Of a stretch of 64,000 bases of DNA, positions 31,877 through 40,007 are shown piece after piece. The notes under the pieces were generated by a model. It had not been told where the DNA came from. It saw nothing but the letters and a program-made list of their open reading frames with translations, and searched no databases. Source of the stretch: Nonomuraea angiospora. Lineage in GTDB: Bacteria > Actinomycetota > Actinomycetes > Streptosporangiales > Streptosporangiaceae. Numbering within the stretch: the stretch's first letter is position 1; each line of letters begins with the position of its first letter. Where the stretch lies: the NCBI RefSeq assembly GCF_014873145.1, contig NZ_JADBEK010000001.1, positions 1,178,001-1,242,000 on the forward strand, read 5' to 3'. The position numbers and the translations under genes were made by a program.

Positions 31877-32416
31877 ATGCCCGCCATCGAGCGCCTGACC
31901 GCCGAGGGCTTCGACGCCGGCGTCAAGGAGCTGGCCGGCCTGCTGGTCGACGCCGTGGACGGCGGCGCGTCCGTGGGCTTTCTCGCACCGTTCGGCCACG
32001 AGGAGGCCGCCGCCTGGTGGCGGTCCCAGGCTCCGGCGGTGGCCGATGGCAGCCTCCTGGTGTGGGTGTGCCGCGACGGCGGCGCCGTCACAGGCCCAGT
32101 CATCGGCACCGTGAGCCTCGCCCTGGCGAGCAAGCCGAACGCCCGCCACCGCGCCGAGATCGTCAAGCTGATGGTCCACCGCGAAGCCCGGGGCCGGGGC
32201 CTGTCGCGCGCCCTGCTGGCCACCGCCGAGCGGGCCGCCCTCGACGCCGGGGCGGACCTGCTGCTCCTGGACACCGAGACCGGCAGCACCGCCGAGCACG
32301 TCTACCGCACCGGCGGCTGGACCCGCTACGGCATCGTCCCCGACTACGCCGGCTCCCCGGACGGCACGCTCCAGGACTGCAGCTTCTTCTACAAGAAACT
32401 CACAGCGTCTGGGTGA
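31877..32416 (+). CDS. GNAT family N-acetyltransferase
   Basis: 179 residues with the GNAT core: beta-4 and the acetyl-CoA loop (AEIVKLMVHREARGRGLSRA, in which RGRGLS is the Q/RxxGxG/A motif) and the late motif DTETGSTAEHVYRTGGWTRY. It transfers an acetyl group from acetyl-CoA to an unidentified amine, perhaps an antibiotic or amino acid. A GGAGG ribosome site precedes the ATG. It follows the XRE-cupin regulator and overlaps the convergent RpiR gene by 17 nt. Confidence 0.88.
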   Translation: MPAIERLTAEGFDAGVKELAGLLVDAVDGGASVGFLAPFGHEEAAAWWRSQAPAVADGSLLVWVCRDGGAVTGPVIGTVSLALASKPNARHRAEIVKLMVHREARGRGLSRALLATAERAALDAGADLLLLDTETGSTAEHVYRTGGWTRYGIVPDYAGSPDGTLQDCSFFYKKLTASG

Positions 32417-33233
32417 GCGTATCGAGGTCGGCCAGCCGCTCGGCGGGGGCCAGGCGGGCGGCCGCGGCGACGAGCAGCAGCTCGGTGACGGCGATCTCGT
32501 GGGCGAGCGGCGCGATCGGCCCGGCGGCCTCGCGCGGCAGCCTGATCAGCACCTCCGCCTCGGCGGCCAGCGGCGACTCCCACGCGTCGGTGACGAGCAC
32601 CAGCCGCGCGCCCCGGGCGCGCGCGGCTTTGACGAAGCGGGCGGTGCCGGCGGAGTAGCGCCGGAAGTCGTACGCCACCACCGCGTCGGCCCCCTTCAGA
32701 TCCAGCACGGTACGCGCCCGGGCCTGCGCGGAGTCGGGCACCCGGTGCGCGCCGGGCCGAAGGCTGGCCAGCTGGCGGATCAGATATTCGGCGGCCAGCT
32801 CGCTCAGCGGCCCGCCCAGCGCCCACACCGTCCTGGCCTCGGCGAGCAGGGCCGCGGCCGCGTCGAGGAGCGGGTCCGTGGCGGCGGCGAGCGTGCCGTC
32901 CAGCCCCGCACGCAGGTCCTCGGCGGCCTGCCGCAGCTCGGGACTGGTGGCGGGGGAGTCAGGTGCGCGCGAGACGAACTCCAGCAGCCGCGACCGGTCC
33001 CGCGCCCCGTCCCGCACCGCGGCCTGGAAGTCGGCGAACCCGCCGTACCCCAGCCGGTCGAACAGCCGCGACGCCGTGGGCGGGCTCACCCCGGCGCGCT
33101 CGGCCAGCGCCCGCAGGGAGCCCAGCGCCGCGAACGGATAGTCGTCGAGCAGCACCCGCACGATCGCCCGCTCCCCGGGCGGCAGCTCGGGATAGACGGC
33201 GCTGAGACGGTCGGCCACCGGATCGTTCTCCAC
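32400..33233 (-). CDS. MurR/RpiR family regulator
   Basis: About 277 residues from GTG 33233 (the frame is open further upstream without better starts). An N-terminal RpiR helix-turn-helix at about 20-80 ([40 protein letters not shown]) is followed by a SIS sugar-phosphate-binding domain ([31 protein letters not shown]). Such proteins usually sense a phosphorylated sugar or similar small acid. It is divergent from a threonine synthase gene, with two AATGTTAC repeats between the genes. Confidence 0.88.
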   Translation of the reverse strand: MENDPVADRLSAVYPELPPGERAIVRVLLDDYPFAALGSLRALAERAGVSPPTASRLFDRLGYGGFADFQAAVRDGARDRSRLLEFVSRAPDSPATSPELRQAAEDLRAGLDGTLAAATDPLLDAAAALLAEARTVWALGGPLSELAAEYLIRQLASLRPGAHRVPDSAQARARTVLDLKGADAVVAYDFRRYSAGTARFVKAARARGARLVLVTDAWESPLAAEAEVLIRLPREAAGPIAPLAHEIAVTELLLVAAAARLAPAERLADLDTLTQTL

Positions 33234-33240
33234 AATGACA

Positions 33241-33287
33241 AATGTTACATCAAACCCTATTACCCGGCTTGACGAAACGAATGTTAC
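33241..33287. promoter_or_regulatory. Direct repeats between RpiR and threonine synthase genes
   Basis: AATGTTAC occurs at 33241-33248 and 33280-33287, 39 bp apart and in the same orientation, within an unusually AT-rich stretch. The repeats sit between the two divergent starts and are candidate RpiR-type sites. Confidence 0.4.
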
Positions 33288-33297
33288 GGTGCTGGAC

Positions 33298-34362
33298 ATG
33301 AGAACCTGGCACGGTCTGATCGACAGCGACTACCGGCGCTGGCTGCCGGTCACCGCCGACACCCCCTCCATCTCGCTCAACGAGGGCAACACCCCGCTCC
33401 TGCGCTCCGCGCACCTGTCGGAGCTCACCGGCTGCGAGGTCTGGCTGAAGGTCGAGGGCGCCAACCCGACGGGCTCGTTCAAGGACCGCGGGATGACGGT
33501 GGCGATCAGCAAGGCCGCCGAGGCCGGGGCACAGGCCGTCATCTGCGCCTCCACCGGCAACACCAGCGCCTCGGCCGCCGCCTACGCCGCCCGCGCCGGG
33601 GTGACGGCCGCCGTGCTGGTCCCCAAGGGACGCATCGCGCTCGGCAAGCTGAGCCAGGCCGTACGCTACGGCGCCGAGATCGTCGAGATCGACGGCAACT
33701 TCGACGACTGCCTGCGCGTGGCCCGCGAGCTGGCCGCCCACCACCCGATCGCGCTGGTCAACTCCGTCGGCAACGAGCTGCGCCTGGCCGGGCAGCGCAC
33801 GGTCGCCTACGAGATCGTGGACGCCCTCGGCGAGGCGCCCGACGTACACTGCCTGCCGGTCGGCAACGGCGGCAACATCACCGCCACCTGGGGCGGCTAC
33901 CGCAACTACCACGGCGCCGGCCTGGCCGGGCGGCTGCCGCGCATGTGGGGCTTCCAGGCGGCCGGAGCGGCCCCGCTCGTCCACGGCGCTCCCGTGGCGG
34001 CTCCGCGGACGGCGGCCACCGCGATCAGCGTGGGCAACCCGGCCACCTGGGACGGCGCCGTGGCCGCCCGCGACGAGTCCGGCGGGCTGATCGAGGCGGT
34101 GACCGACGAGCAGATCTTCGCCGCGTACCGGACGCTGGCCCGCCGCGACGGCGTCTTCGCCGAGCCCGCCTCGGCGGCCGGCGTCGCGGGCCTGCTCGAC
34201 CGGCACGAGCGGGGCCTGCTGGAGCCGGGCCTGCGGATCGTGATCACGCTCAGCGGCAACGGCCTGAAGGACCTGGACGCCTCCCTGCGCGACGGCTACA
34301 CCTCGACGGAGACCTCCTCGTCCGCCTCCGACGTGGCACGGGCCCTGCGCCTGGCGGCCTGA
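33298..34362 (+). CDS. thrC: Threonine synthase
   Basis: 354 residues, the usual length for the short bacterial form. The start MRTWHGLID fits the family; a longer frame from 33235 does not. PLP-binding K62 lies in [11 protein letters not shown], and the phosphate/substrate loops are [17 protein letters not shown] and [14 protein letters not shown]. The enzyme converts O-phosphohomoserine to threonine. Standing alone beside an RpiR regulator, away from hom and thrB, it may be a second copy or a homologue with another substrate; a related PLP-dependent lyase cannot be excluded. Confidence 0.82.
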   Translation: MRTWHGLIDSDYRRWLPVTADTPSISLNEGNTPLLRSAHLSELTGCEVWLKVEGANPTGSFKDRGMTVAISKAAEAGAQAVICASTGNTSASAAAYAARAGVTAAVLVPKGRIALGKLSQAVRYGAEIVEIDGNFDDCLRVARELAAHHPIALVNSVGNELRLAGQRTVAYEIVDALGEAPDVHCLPVGNGGNITATWGGYRNYHGAGLAGRLPRMWGFQAAGAAPLVHGAPVAAPRTAATAISVGNPATWDGAVAARDESGGLIEAVTDEQIFAAYRTLARRDGVFAEPASAAGVAGLLDRHERGLLEPGLRIVITLSGNGLKDLDASLRDGYTSTETSSSASDVARALRLAA

Positions 34363-34465
34363 CCGGAGCTGTGGAGAAGGTATCGATCGGCCGCAGAGGA
34401 ACGCACGGAAAGTTGTGGGATCCCTCCATGCCTGGAGTGTGGGGTTCTGGTGTGGGATCGTCCCC

Positions 34466-35074
34466 ATGATGGATGCATCGAAGCGGCGCGGGTTCCCCAC
34501 GGGCGACCTGGCGCGGGTGGCCGTGTTCGCGGCGCTGATCGCGGTGCTGGGCGTGCCCGGCTCGCTCAACCTGTTCGGCAACGCGGTCCCGGTCACGCTC
34601 CAGACGCTCGGCGTGATGCTGGCAGGGGCGATCCTCGGCACGTGGCGGGCCGCGCTGGCCGTGGTGGTGCTGCTCGTGCTGGTCGCCGCCGGCCTGCCGC
34701 TGCTGGCGGGCGGGCGCGGCGGGCTAGGCGTGTTCGCCATGCCGTCGGCCGGATACCTGATCGGCTGGATCCCCGGCGCGGCGGTGACCGGCTGGCTCGT
34801 CGAGCGCGCGGGCCGCGACCCGGGGGTCCTCCAGCTGATGGTGGCGTGCCTGGTGGGCGGGATCGGGGTGATCTACCTGTTCGGCATCCCCGTCCAGTCG
34901 CTCGTCACGGGGGTCTCTCTGAGCGCGACGGCGGCGTCCAGCCTCATCTTCCTGCCCGGCGACCTGATCAAGGTGGTGCTGGCGTCCGTCGTGGTCAGGG
35001 GCACGCAGCGGGCCTACCCGGACGCGGTCCCGGCCGTGCACCGCGAACGGCTGCGCTCCGGTGGGGGGCGTTGA
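34466..35074 (+). CDS. bioY: Biotin ECF transporter substrate-binding protein BioY
   Basis: About 202 residues and six predicted membrane helices (LARVAVFAALIAVLGVPGSL, VPVTLQTLGVMLAGAILGTW, GYLIGWIPGAAVTGWL). The motif VPVTLQTLGVMLAGA and the late FLPGDLIKVVLAS are BioY signatures. BioY is the biotin-binding S component of an ECF transporter. ATGs at 34466 and 34469 are both possible. It starts an operon with an AMP-ligase, a thiolase and the ATPase and T components bioM and bioN, so the transporter is complete within the operon. Confidence 0.92.
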   Translation: MMDASKRRGFPTGDLARVAVFAALIAVLGVPGSLNLFGNAVPVTLQTLGVMLAGAILGTWRAALAVVVLLVLVAAGLPLLAGGRGGLGVFAMPSAGYLIGWIPGAAVTGWLVERAGRDPGVLQLMVACLVGGIGVIYLFGIPVQSLVTGVSLSATAASSLIFLPGDLIKVVLASVVVRGTQRAYPDAVPAVHRERLRSGGGR

Positions 35075-35081
35075 CCGCTCG

Positions 35082-36449
35082 ATGCCCGTAGCACAACACG
35101 TGATGCGGCACGCCGCCGAGCGCCCTTCGCGCCCGGCCGTGTGCGGCCCCCAGGGCGAGCTGACCTACGCCCAGTTCGCCGAACGGATCCACGGCGCCGC
35201 CCGTCACCTGCTCGGCCGCGGGATCGGCCCCGGCACGCCGGTCGCTCTCGGCCTGGCGGACCCGGTCGAGCTGCTCACCGCCGTGCTCGCGGCCGACCTG
35301 GCGGGCGCGACGCCGCTGGTGGGCGACCCCGCCTGGGGCCGGGAGCGGTGGTCGAGCGTCGCCGCCGGGCTCGGCTTCCACGTGGACGCGCCGCTGCCCG
35401 GGGCGGCGGGTCCGGCGGTGCGGCACGATCCGCAGCCCGGGGACCGGGCGTGGGCGTGCTTCAGCTCTGGCAGCACCGGCCGGCCGCGCGCCGTCGTGCG
35501 CACGCGCGCGTCGTGGACGGAGTCGTTCCCCCACCTCGGCGAGCTGGCCGGGATCGGCCCTGACGACGTCGTGCTGATCCCGGGCCCCCTCGTCTCCAGC
35601 CTGTACGCCTTCGCCGCCGTCCACACCCTGGCCACCGGGGCGACGGCCCTCCTCCCCGGCCGCCGGCCCTCCCGCGCGCTGCGCGGCCTGCTGGCCAGGG
35701 CCACGGTCGTGCACCTGGTGCCGCACCAGCTGCCCGACGTGCTGGAACACCCGGGAGCGCTGCGCGTGGCCGTCGTCGGCGGCGCGGCCCTCGACCCCGA
35801 AACGAGGGCGGCGGCCGTCCGGGCGGGGGTCCGGGTCGTGTCCTATTACGGGGCGACGGAGCTGTCGTTCGTGGCGGTGGACGCCGACGGGGGCGGGCTG
35901 CGCCCCTTTCCGGGCGTGGAGATCGAGGTCAGGCCCGCGGGCCCGCCGGGCGGCGGGCTCGGCGAGGTGTGGGCGCGGTCGCCGTGGCTGGCCGAGGGAT
36001 ATCTGGGCGACGCCGCGGGCCCGCTGCGCCGGGACGCCGGCGATTGGGCGACCGTGGGCGACGTGGCGGAGCCGTACCGGGTAGGAGAGGTGCTGCGGGT
36101 ACGCGGCCGGGGGGACGGCGCGATCCAGACCGGGGGCGCCACCGTCGTGCCCGAGGACGTCGAGGAGGTGCTCAGGAAGGTGCCCGGCGTGTGGGACATC
36201 GTCGTGATCGGCTCGCCGCACCCGTCTCTGGGCGCGGTGGTCACGGCGGTCATCGAGGCCGAGTGCGCCACGCCGCCGCCGCGCGCGCTGCTCGAGGCGA
36301 CGGCCAGGGGCGGCCTGGACGAGGCGCAGCGGCCCCGCCGCTGGTACGCGGTGCCGAGCCTGCCGCGCACCCAGACGGGCAAGCCCGCCCGCGCCCAGGT
36401 CGCGGCCCGGCTGGCGGGCGGCGACCCCGACATCAGGCGGCTGATCTGA
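35082..36449 (+). CDS. AMP-forming acyl-CoA synthetase-like enzyme of the biotin operon
   Basis: About 455 residues of the ANL superfamily. The P-loop-like motif is FSSGSTGRPRAVVR, the adenine-binding motif VVSYYGATELSF, the hinge region RVRGRGDGAIQTGG, and the C-terminal catalytic Lys lies in RTQTGKPARAQVA. It activates a carboxylic acid as acyl-AMP and then the CoA ester. B. subtilis yhfT is the same kind of gene between bioY and a thiolase gene, under BirA control. A pimelate- or fatty-acid-like substrate feeding biotin synthesis is plausible but inferred. It starts 7 nt after bioY. Confidence 0.82.
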   Translation: MPVAQHVMRHAAERPSRPAVCGPQGELTYAQFAERIHGAARHLLGRGIGPGTPVALGLADPVELLTAVLAADLAGATPLVGDPAWGRERWSSVAAGLGFHVDAPLPGAAGPAVRHDPQPGDRAWACFSSGSTGRPRAVVRTRASWTESFPHLGELAGIGPDDVVLIPGPLVSSLYAFAAVHTLATGATALLPGRRPSRALRGLLARATVVHLVPHQLPDVLEHPGALRVAVVGGAALDPETRAAAVRAGVRVVSYYGATELSFVAVDADGGGLRPFPGVEIEVRPAGPPGGGLGEVWARSPWLAEGYLGDAAGPLRRDAGDWATVGDVAEPYRVGEVLRVRGRGDGAIQTGGATVVPEDVEEVLRKVPGVWDIVVIGSPHPSLGAVVTAVIEAECATPPPRALLEATARGGLDEAQRPRRWYAVPSLPRTQTGKPARAQVAARLAGGDPDIRRLI

Positions 36450-36450
36450 C

Positions 36451-37659
36451 ATGCGCGACTCCGACCCGCGCCGCGAACCCTCGACCCGGAGCCTCGGGGA
36501 CGAGCCCGTCGTCGTGGCGGCCCGGCGCACCCCCATCGGGACGGCCGGGCACGCGTTCAAGGGCGTGACCGTCGATCGGCTGGCCGCGCCCGTGATCGCC
36601 GCCGTGGCGCGCGAGCTGGCCGGGCGGCGGGTGGACGACGTGGTGCTGGGCAACTGCATGGGGCCCGGCGGGAACATCGCCAGGGTGTCGGCCCTGGCGG
36701 CGGGCCTGGGGCACGAGGTGCCCGGCCTGACGGTCGACCGGCAGTGCGGCAGCGGGCTGGCCGCGATCCTGGTGGCCGGCCAGGCCGTCCGGGCGGGCGA
36801 GATGGACCTGGTGATCGCGGGAGGCGCGGAGAGCGCCTCGACCGCGCCGCTGCGTACCCATCGGGGCGCGACGGAGCCGTACCCCAGGGCGCCCTTCGCC
36901 CCGCACGGTCGCCCCGACCCCGACATGGGGCCGGCCGCCGAGGCGCTGGCGGCGGCGCGCGGCGTCAGCCGGGCGCGCCAGGACGCCTACGCCTGCCGCA
37001 GCCACGCCAGGGCGCTGGCCGCCCGCGAGGCGGGGCGGTTCAAGGAGGAGATCGTCCCGATCGGCGGGCGCTCCGACGACCAGCGGCCCCGGCCGCTGCG
37101 GGCGGCGTCGCTGGCCCGGCTGCCCGCGGCGTTCGTGGCGGACGGTACAGTGACGGCCGGTAATTCCTCCCCGGTCAGCGACGGCGCCGCGGCCGTGGCC
37201 ATCGTGCCCGAGCGGCTGCGCGCGGGCCTGCCGGGGATGCGGCTGGTGGCCGGGTCCGTCGTCGGGTGCGATCCCGAGCTGCCCGGGTGGGGTCCGGTGC
37301 CGGCGGTGCGGCGGGTGCTGGCGCGTGCGGGGGTGGAGTTGGAGCAGGTCGCGGCGGTGGAGATCGTGGAGGCGTTCGCGGCGCAGGTGCTGGCCGTCAC
37401 CGACGCGCTCGGGATCGACGCCCTGGACGACGATCGGGTGTGCGCCGACGGCGGCGCGCTGGCGCTGGGGCATCCCTGGGGCGCCACCGGCGCGGTCGTG
37501 GTGACCCGGCTGTTCAGCCGCCTCGTGCGCGGGGGCGCCCCGCCGGGGACGCTGGGCCTGGCGGCGGCCGCGGTGGGCGGCGGGCTGGGCGTGGCCGCCC
37601 TGTTCGCGGTGGTCGGCCCCGGCCGGGACGCCGGTCTCCGGGACGGAGCGCGGGCGTGA
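36451..37659 (+). CDS. Thiolase homologue with changed active-site residues
   Basis: 402 residues of the thiolase fold. The acylated Cys (C99 in VDRQCGSGL) and the His (H341 in LGHPWGATGA) are present. The second cysteine of the usual CxGGG motif is Ala374 (LAAAAVGGGLG), and the Asn of NEAFA is Val306 (EIVEAFA). Ordinary thiolases need both, so the activity is probably modified, perhaps decarboxylating or hydrolytic rather than reversible Claisen chemistry. It is the counterpart of yhfS in the B. subtilis bioY operon. The gene begins 1 nt after the ligase stop and overlaps the bioM start. Confidence 0.8.
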   Translation: MRDSDPRREPSTRSLGDEPVVVAARRTPIGTAGHAFKGVTVDRLAAPVIAAVARELAGRRVDDVVLGNCMGPGGNIARVSALAAGLGHEVPGLTVDRQCGSGLAAILVAGQAVRAGEMDLVIAGGAESASTAPLRTHRGATEPYPRAPFAPHGRPDPDMGPAAEALAAARGVSRARQDAYACRSHARALAAREAGRFKEEIVPIGGRSDDQRPRPLRAASLARLPAAFVADGTVTAGNSSPVSDGAAAVAIVPERLRAGLPGMRLVAGSVVGCDPELPGWGPVPAVRRVLARAGVELEQVAAVEIVEAFAAQVLAVTDALGIDALDDDRVCADGGALALGHPWGATGAVVVTRLFSRLVRGGAPPGTLGLAAAAVGGGLGVAALFAVVGPGRDAGLRDGARA

Positions 37660-38330
37660 TCGAGTTCGCCGACGTGCACGTACGCCTGGGCACCCGCGAC
37701 GTCCTCAACGGCGTCACCGCGGCCCTGCCCGAGCGGCGGATCGGCGTGGTCGGCGCCAACGGCTCGGGCAAGAGCACCTTCGCCCGCCTGATCAACGGCC
37801 TGGCCCTGCCCACCTCGGGCAGCGTCACCGTGCTCGGCCTCGACACCCGCCGCCACGCGGCCAGGATCAGGCGGGGCGTCGGGTTCCTGTTCACCGACCC
37901 GGACGCGCAGATCGTGATGCCCACCGTGGCCGAGGACGTGGCCTTCTCCCTGCGCCGCAAGGGCCTGGCGCGCGAGGAGGTCGAGCGGCGCGTACACGAC
38001 GTGCTCAGCCGGTACGGCCTGGCCGGGCACGCCGACCACCCCGCCCACCACCTGTCGGGCGGCCAGAAGCAGCTGCTCGCCCTGTGCTCGGTCATGGTCC
38101 TCGAACCGGACATCCTCGTCATGGACGAGCCGACCACCCTGCTGGACCTGCGCCACTCCCGCCAGGTCGCCGACCTGCTGCGCGAGCTGCCGCAACAGGT
38201 GCTGGCGGTCAGCCACGACCTGCCGCTGCTGGCCGACTTCGACCGCGTACTCGTGCTCGACCAGGGCCGCGTCGTCGCCGACGGCACCCCGGACGAGGCC
38301 ATCGCCCACTATCGGAAGATCATGTCGTGA
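37656..38330 (+). CDS. bioM: Biotin ECF transporter ATPase BioM
   Basis: 224 residues: Walker A GANGSGKST (33-41), Q-loop FTDPDAQIVMPTV, signature HLSGGQKQLLA, Walker B ILVMDEPTTLLD, and switch His in VSHDLP. The PDAQ-x-V motif after the Q-loop is typical of EcfA ATPases. The start is GTG 37656, overlapping the thiolase stop (GTGA), and its own stop overlaps the bioN start, so the three genes are coupled. It drives BioY-mediated biotin uptake. Confidence 0.9.
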   Translation: MIEFADVHVRLGTRDVLNGVTAALPERRIGVVGANGSGKSTFARLINGLALPTSGSVTVLGLDTRRHAARIRRGVGFLFTDPDAQIVMPTVAEDVAFSLRRKGLAREEVERRVHDVLSRYGLAGHADHPAHHLSGGQKQLLALCSVMVLEPDILVMDEPTTLLDLRHSRQVADLLRELPQQVLAVSHDLPLLADFDRVLVLDQGRVVADGTPDEAIAHYRKIMS

Positions 38331-38932
38331 ACGGCCTCACCGGCGCCTACGTCCCCGGCTCCTCGCCGCTGCACCGGCTCCCGGCCGGGGCCAAGCTGGC
38401 CGGGCTGGCGCTGGCGTGCACGGGGCTGGTGCTGCTGAGCTCGCCACTGGCGCTGGCCGGCGCGGCGGTCGTGACGGCGGGCCTCTATGCGCTGTCCGGG
38501 GTCGGCGCGGCGGCGGCGTGGGCGCAGGTCAGGCCGGTGCGGTGGTTCGCGGTGGGGCTGTTCGGGATGCAGTGGGTGCTCGTGGATCTTCCGGGGGCGG
38601 TGTCCACGACGCTGCGGGTGGTGCTCGCGGTCGCGCTGGCCGGGCTGGTCACGCTCACCACCCGCACCTCGGCCATGATGTCGGCGCTGGAGCGCTGCCT
38701 GTCGCCGGCCAGGTTCGTGAGGCTGGACCCGTTCCGGCTGTCGTTGCTGCTGTCGCTGACGGTACGCAGCGTGCCCGTCGTGGCCGCGCTGGCCACCCGA
38801 GTCCGGGAGGCCCAGCGGGCCAGGGGCGTCGAACGCAGCTTCCGGGCCTTCGCCGTGCCGCTGGTGGTCGGCTCCCTCCGGCACGCCGACGCCCTCGGCG
38901 AGGCCCTGAGCGCCCGCGGCCTGGACGACTGA
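38327..38932 (+). CDS. bioN: Biotin ECF transporter transmembrane component BioN
   Basis: 201 residues with about five membrane helices (AKLAGLALACTGLVLLSS, LALAGAAVVTAGLYAL, WFAVGLFGMQWVLVD). The two Ala-Arg-Gly coupling motifs of EcfT proteins are visible as QRARGVE and SARGLDD, with which the T component grips the ATPases. It begins at a GTG that overlaps the bioM stop. It completes a BioMNY-type transporter with bioY and bioM. Confidence 0.88.
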   Translation: MNGLTGAYVPGSSPLHRLPAGAKLAGLALACTGLVLLSSPLALAGAAVVTAGLYALSGVGAAAAWAQVRPVRWFAVGLFGMQWVLVDLPGAVSTTLRVVLAVALAGLVTLTTRTSAMMSALERCLSPARFVRLDPFRLSLLLSLTVRSVPVVAALATRVREAQRARGVERSFRAFAVPLVVGSLRHADALGEALSARGLDD

Positions 38933-38981
38933 GTTTATCCCAGGTTTGACTTATATAAGGCTGTCCTGAAACAATCAGGTC

Positions 38982-39326
38982 GTGCACGCATTCGACGTCC
39001 TCGGCGATCCGGTCCGGCGGCGCATCCTGGAGCTGCTCGCCGCCGGTGAGCAGAGCTCGGGGGAGCTCACCGGCGTCATCCAGCGCGAGTTCGGCATCTC
39101 CCAACCGGCCGTCTCCCAGCACCTGCGGGTGCTGCGCGACAACGGCTTCGCCAGCGTACGAGCCCAGGGCACCCGCCGGCTCTACGCCGTCGAGCCAGGG
39201 CCGCTGCAGGAGGTCGATCTCTGGCTGGAGCGATTCCGTGGCTTCTGGACCCAACGACTGGACGCGCTGGCGACGGAGCTGGCCCGCGGCAAGCGCGAGC
39301 GCCGCATGAACGAAAAGGACACCTGA
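38982..39326 (+). CDS. ArsR family regulator
   Basis: 114 residues with a single winged helix-turn-helix: AFDVLGDPVRRRILELLAAG, FGISQPAVSQHLRVLRDNGF, TRRLYAVEPGPLQEVDLWLE. No metal-binding CxC motif is present; this subgroup instead pairs with AHSA1/SRPBCC proteins. The start is GTG 38982. Its stop overlaps the next ATG by 1 nt, so it is coexpressed with the SRPBCC gene. Confidence 0.9.
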   Translation: MHAFDVLGDPVRRRILELLAAGEQSSGELTGVIQREFGISQPAVSQHLRVLRDNGFASVRAQGTRRLYAVEPGPLQEVDLWLERFRGFWTQRLDALATELARGKRERRMNEKDT

Positions 39327-39937
39327 TGGATTTCGTGGACGAGCTGCTCAAGGCGCAGCGCGAGCTGAAGGACGGCGACGTCAAGATCGTCGTGCTGCGA
39401 CGGCACTACGACGCCGAGGTCGAGGACGTCTGGGACGCCTGCACCGACGCCGAGCGCCTGTCCCGCTGGTTCCTGCCCGTGAGCGGGGACCTCCGGCTCG
39501 GGGGGACGTACCAGCTCCAGGGCAACGCGGGCGGGGAGATCCTGCGCTGCGAGCCGCCCAACCTGCTGAAGGTCAGCTGGCTGTTCGGCGAGAACCCCGG
39601 CTTCTCCGAGGTGGAGGTGAACCTGTCCGCCCAGGACGGCGGCACCCTGTTCGAGCTGCGCCACAGCGCCGAGGTGCCGCCGGAGTTCTGGGGCCGGTTC
39701 GGGCCGGGCGCGACCGGCGTGGGCTGGGACCTGGCGCTGCTGGGCCTGGCCCTGCACCTGTCGACCGGGGGAGACACCGGGGTCGACGCGGCCACGTTCC
39801 ACGAGACCGGCGAGGGGCGGCGCTACATCACCGAGAGCGGCCGGGCCTGGGGCGAGGCCCACCTGGCCGCGGGCGGCCCGCCCGATGAGGTAGCTGCCAG
39901 CGTCGCTGCGACCACCGCCTTCTACGCCCCGGAATAG
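39326..39937 (+). CDS. SRPBCC (AHSA1-like) domain protein
   Basis: 203 residues. The START/Bet v1-like fold is shown by VLRRHYDAEVEDVWDACTDA, ERLSRWFLPVSGDLRLGGTY and LRHSAEVPPEFW. Such proteins bind hydrophobic ligands in a deep cavity. The ArsR/AHSA1 operon is a common stress- or drug-responsive pair in actinobacteria; the ligand is unknown. The C-terminal 60 residues (ESGRAWGEAHLAAGG) are a common extension in this group. Confidence 0.88.
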   Translation: MDFVDELLKAQRELKDGDVKIVVLRRHYDAEVEDVWDACTDAERLSRWFLPVSGDLRLGGTYQLQGNAGGEILRCEPPNLLKVSWLFGENPGFSEVEVNLSAQDGGTLFELRHSAEVPPEFWGRFGPGATGVGWDLALLGLALHLSTGGDTGVDAATFHETGEGRRYITESGRAWGEAHLAAGGPPDEVAASVAATTAFYAPE

Positions 39938-39938
39938 G

Positions 39939-39974
39939 GCGCCTGGTCGCGGAGGGCGAGGACGGCCCAGGCGC
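39939..39974. terminator. Hairpin after the SRPBCC gene
   Basis: GCGCCTGG at 39939-39946 pairs with CCAGGCGC at 39967-39974 around a 20-nt loop, between convergent genes. It is a possible terminator without T-run. Confidence 0.45.
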
Positions 39975-40007
39975 GGCGCCGCCGAGAGCGGGAGAGGGAT
40001 CATCCGG

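Noticed and set aside
34363..34465. A riboswitch before bioY
   Set aside because: The 100-bp gap has only a short CTCCA/TGGAG dyad and no conserved aptamer motif I could recognise.
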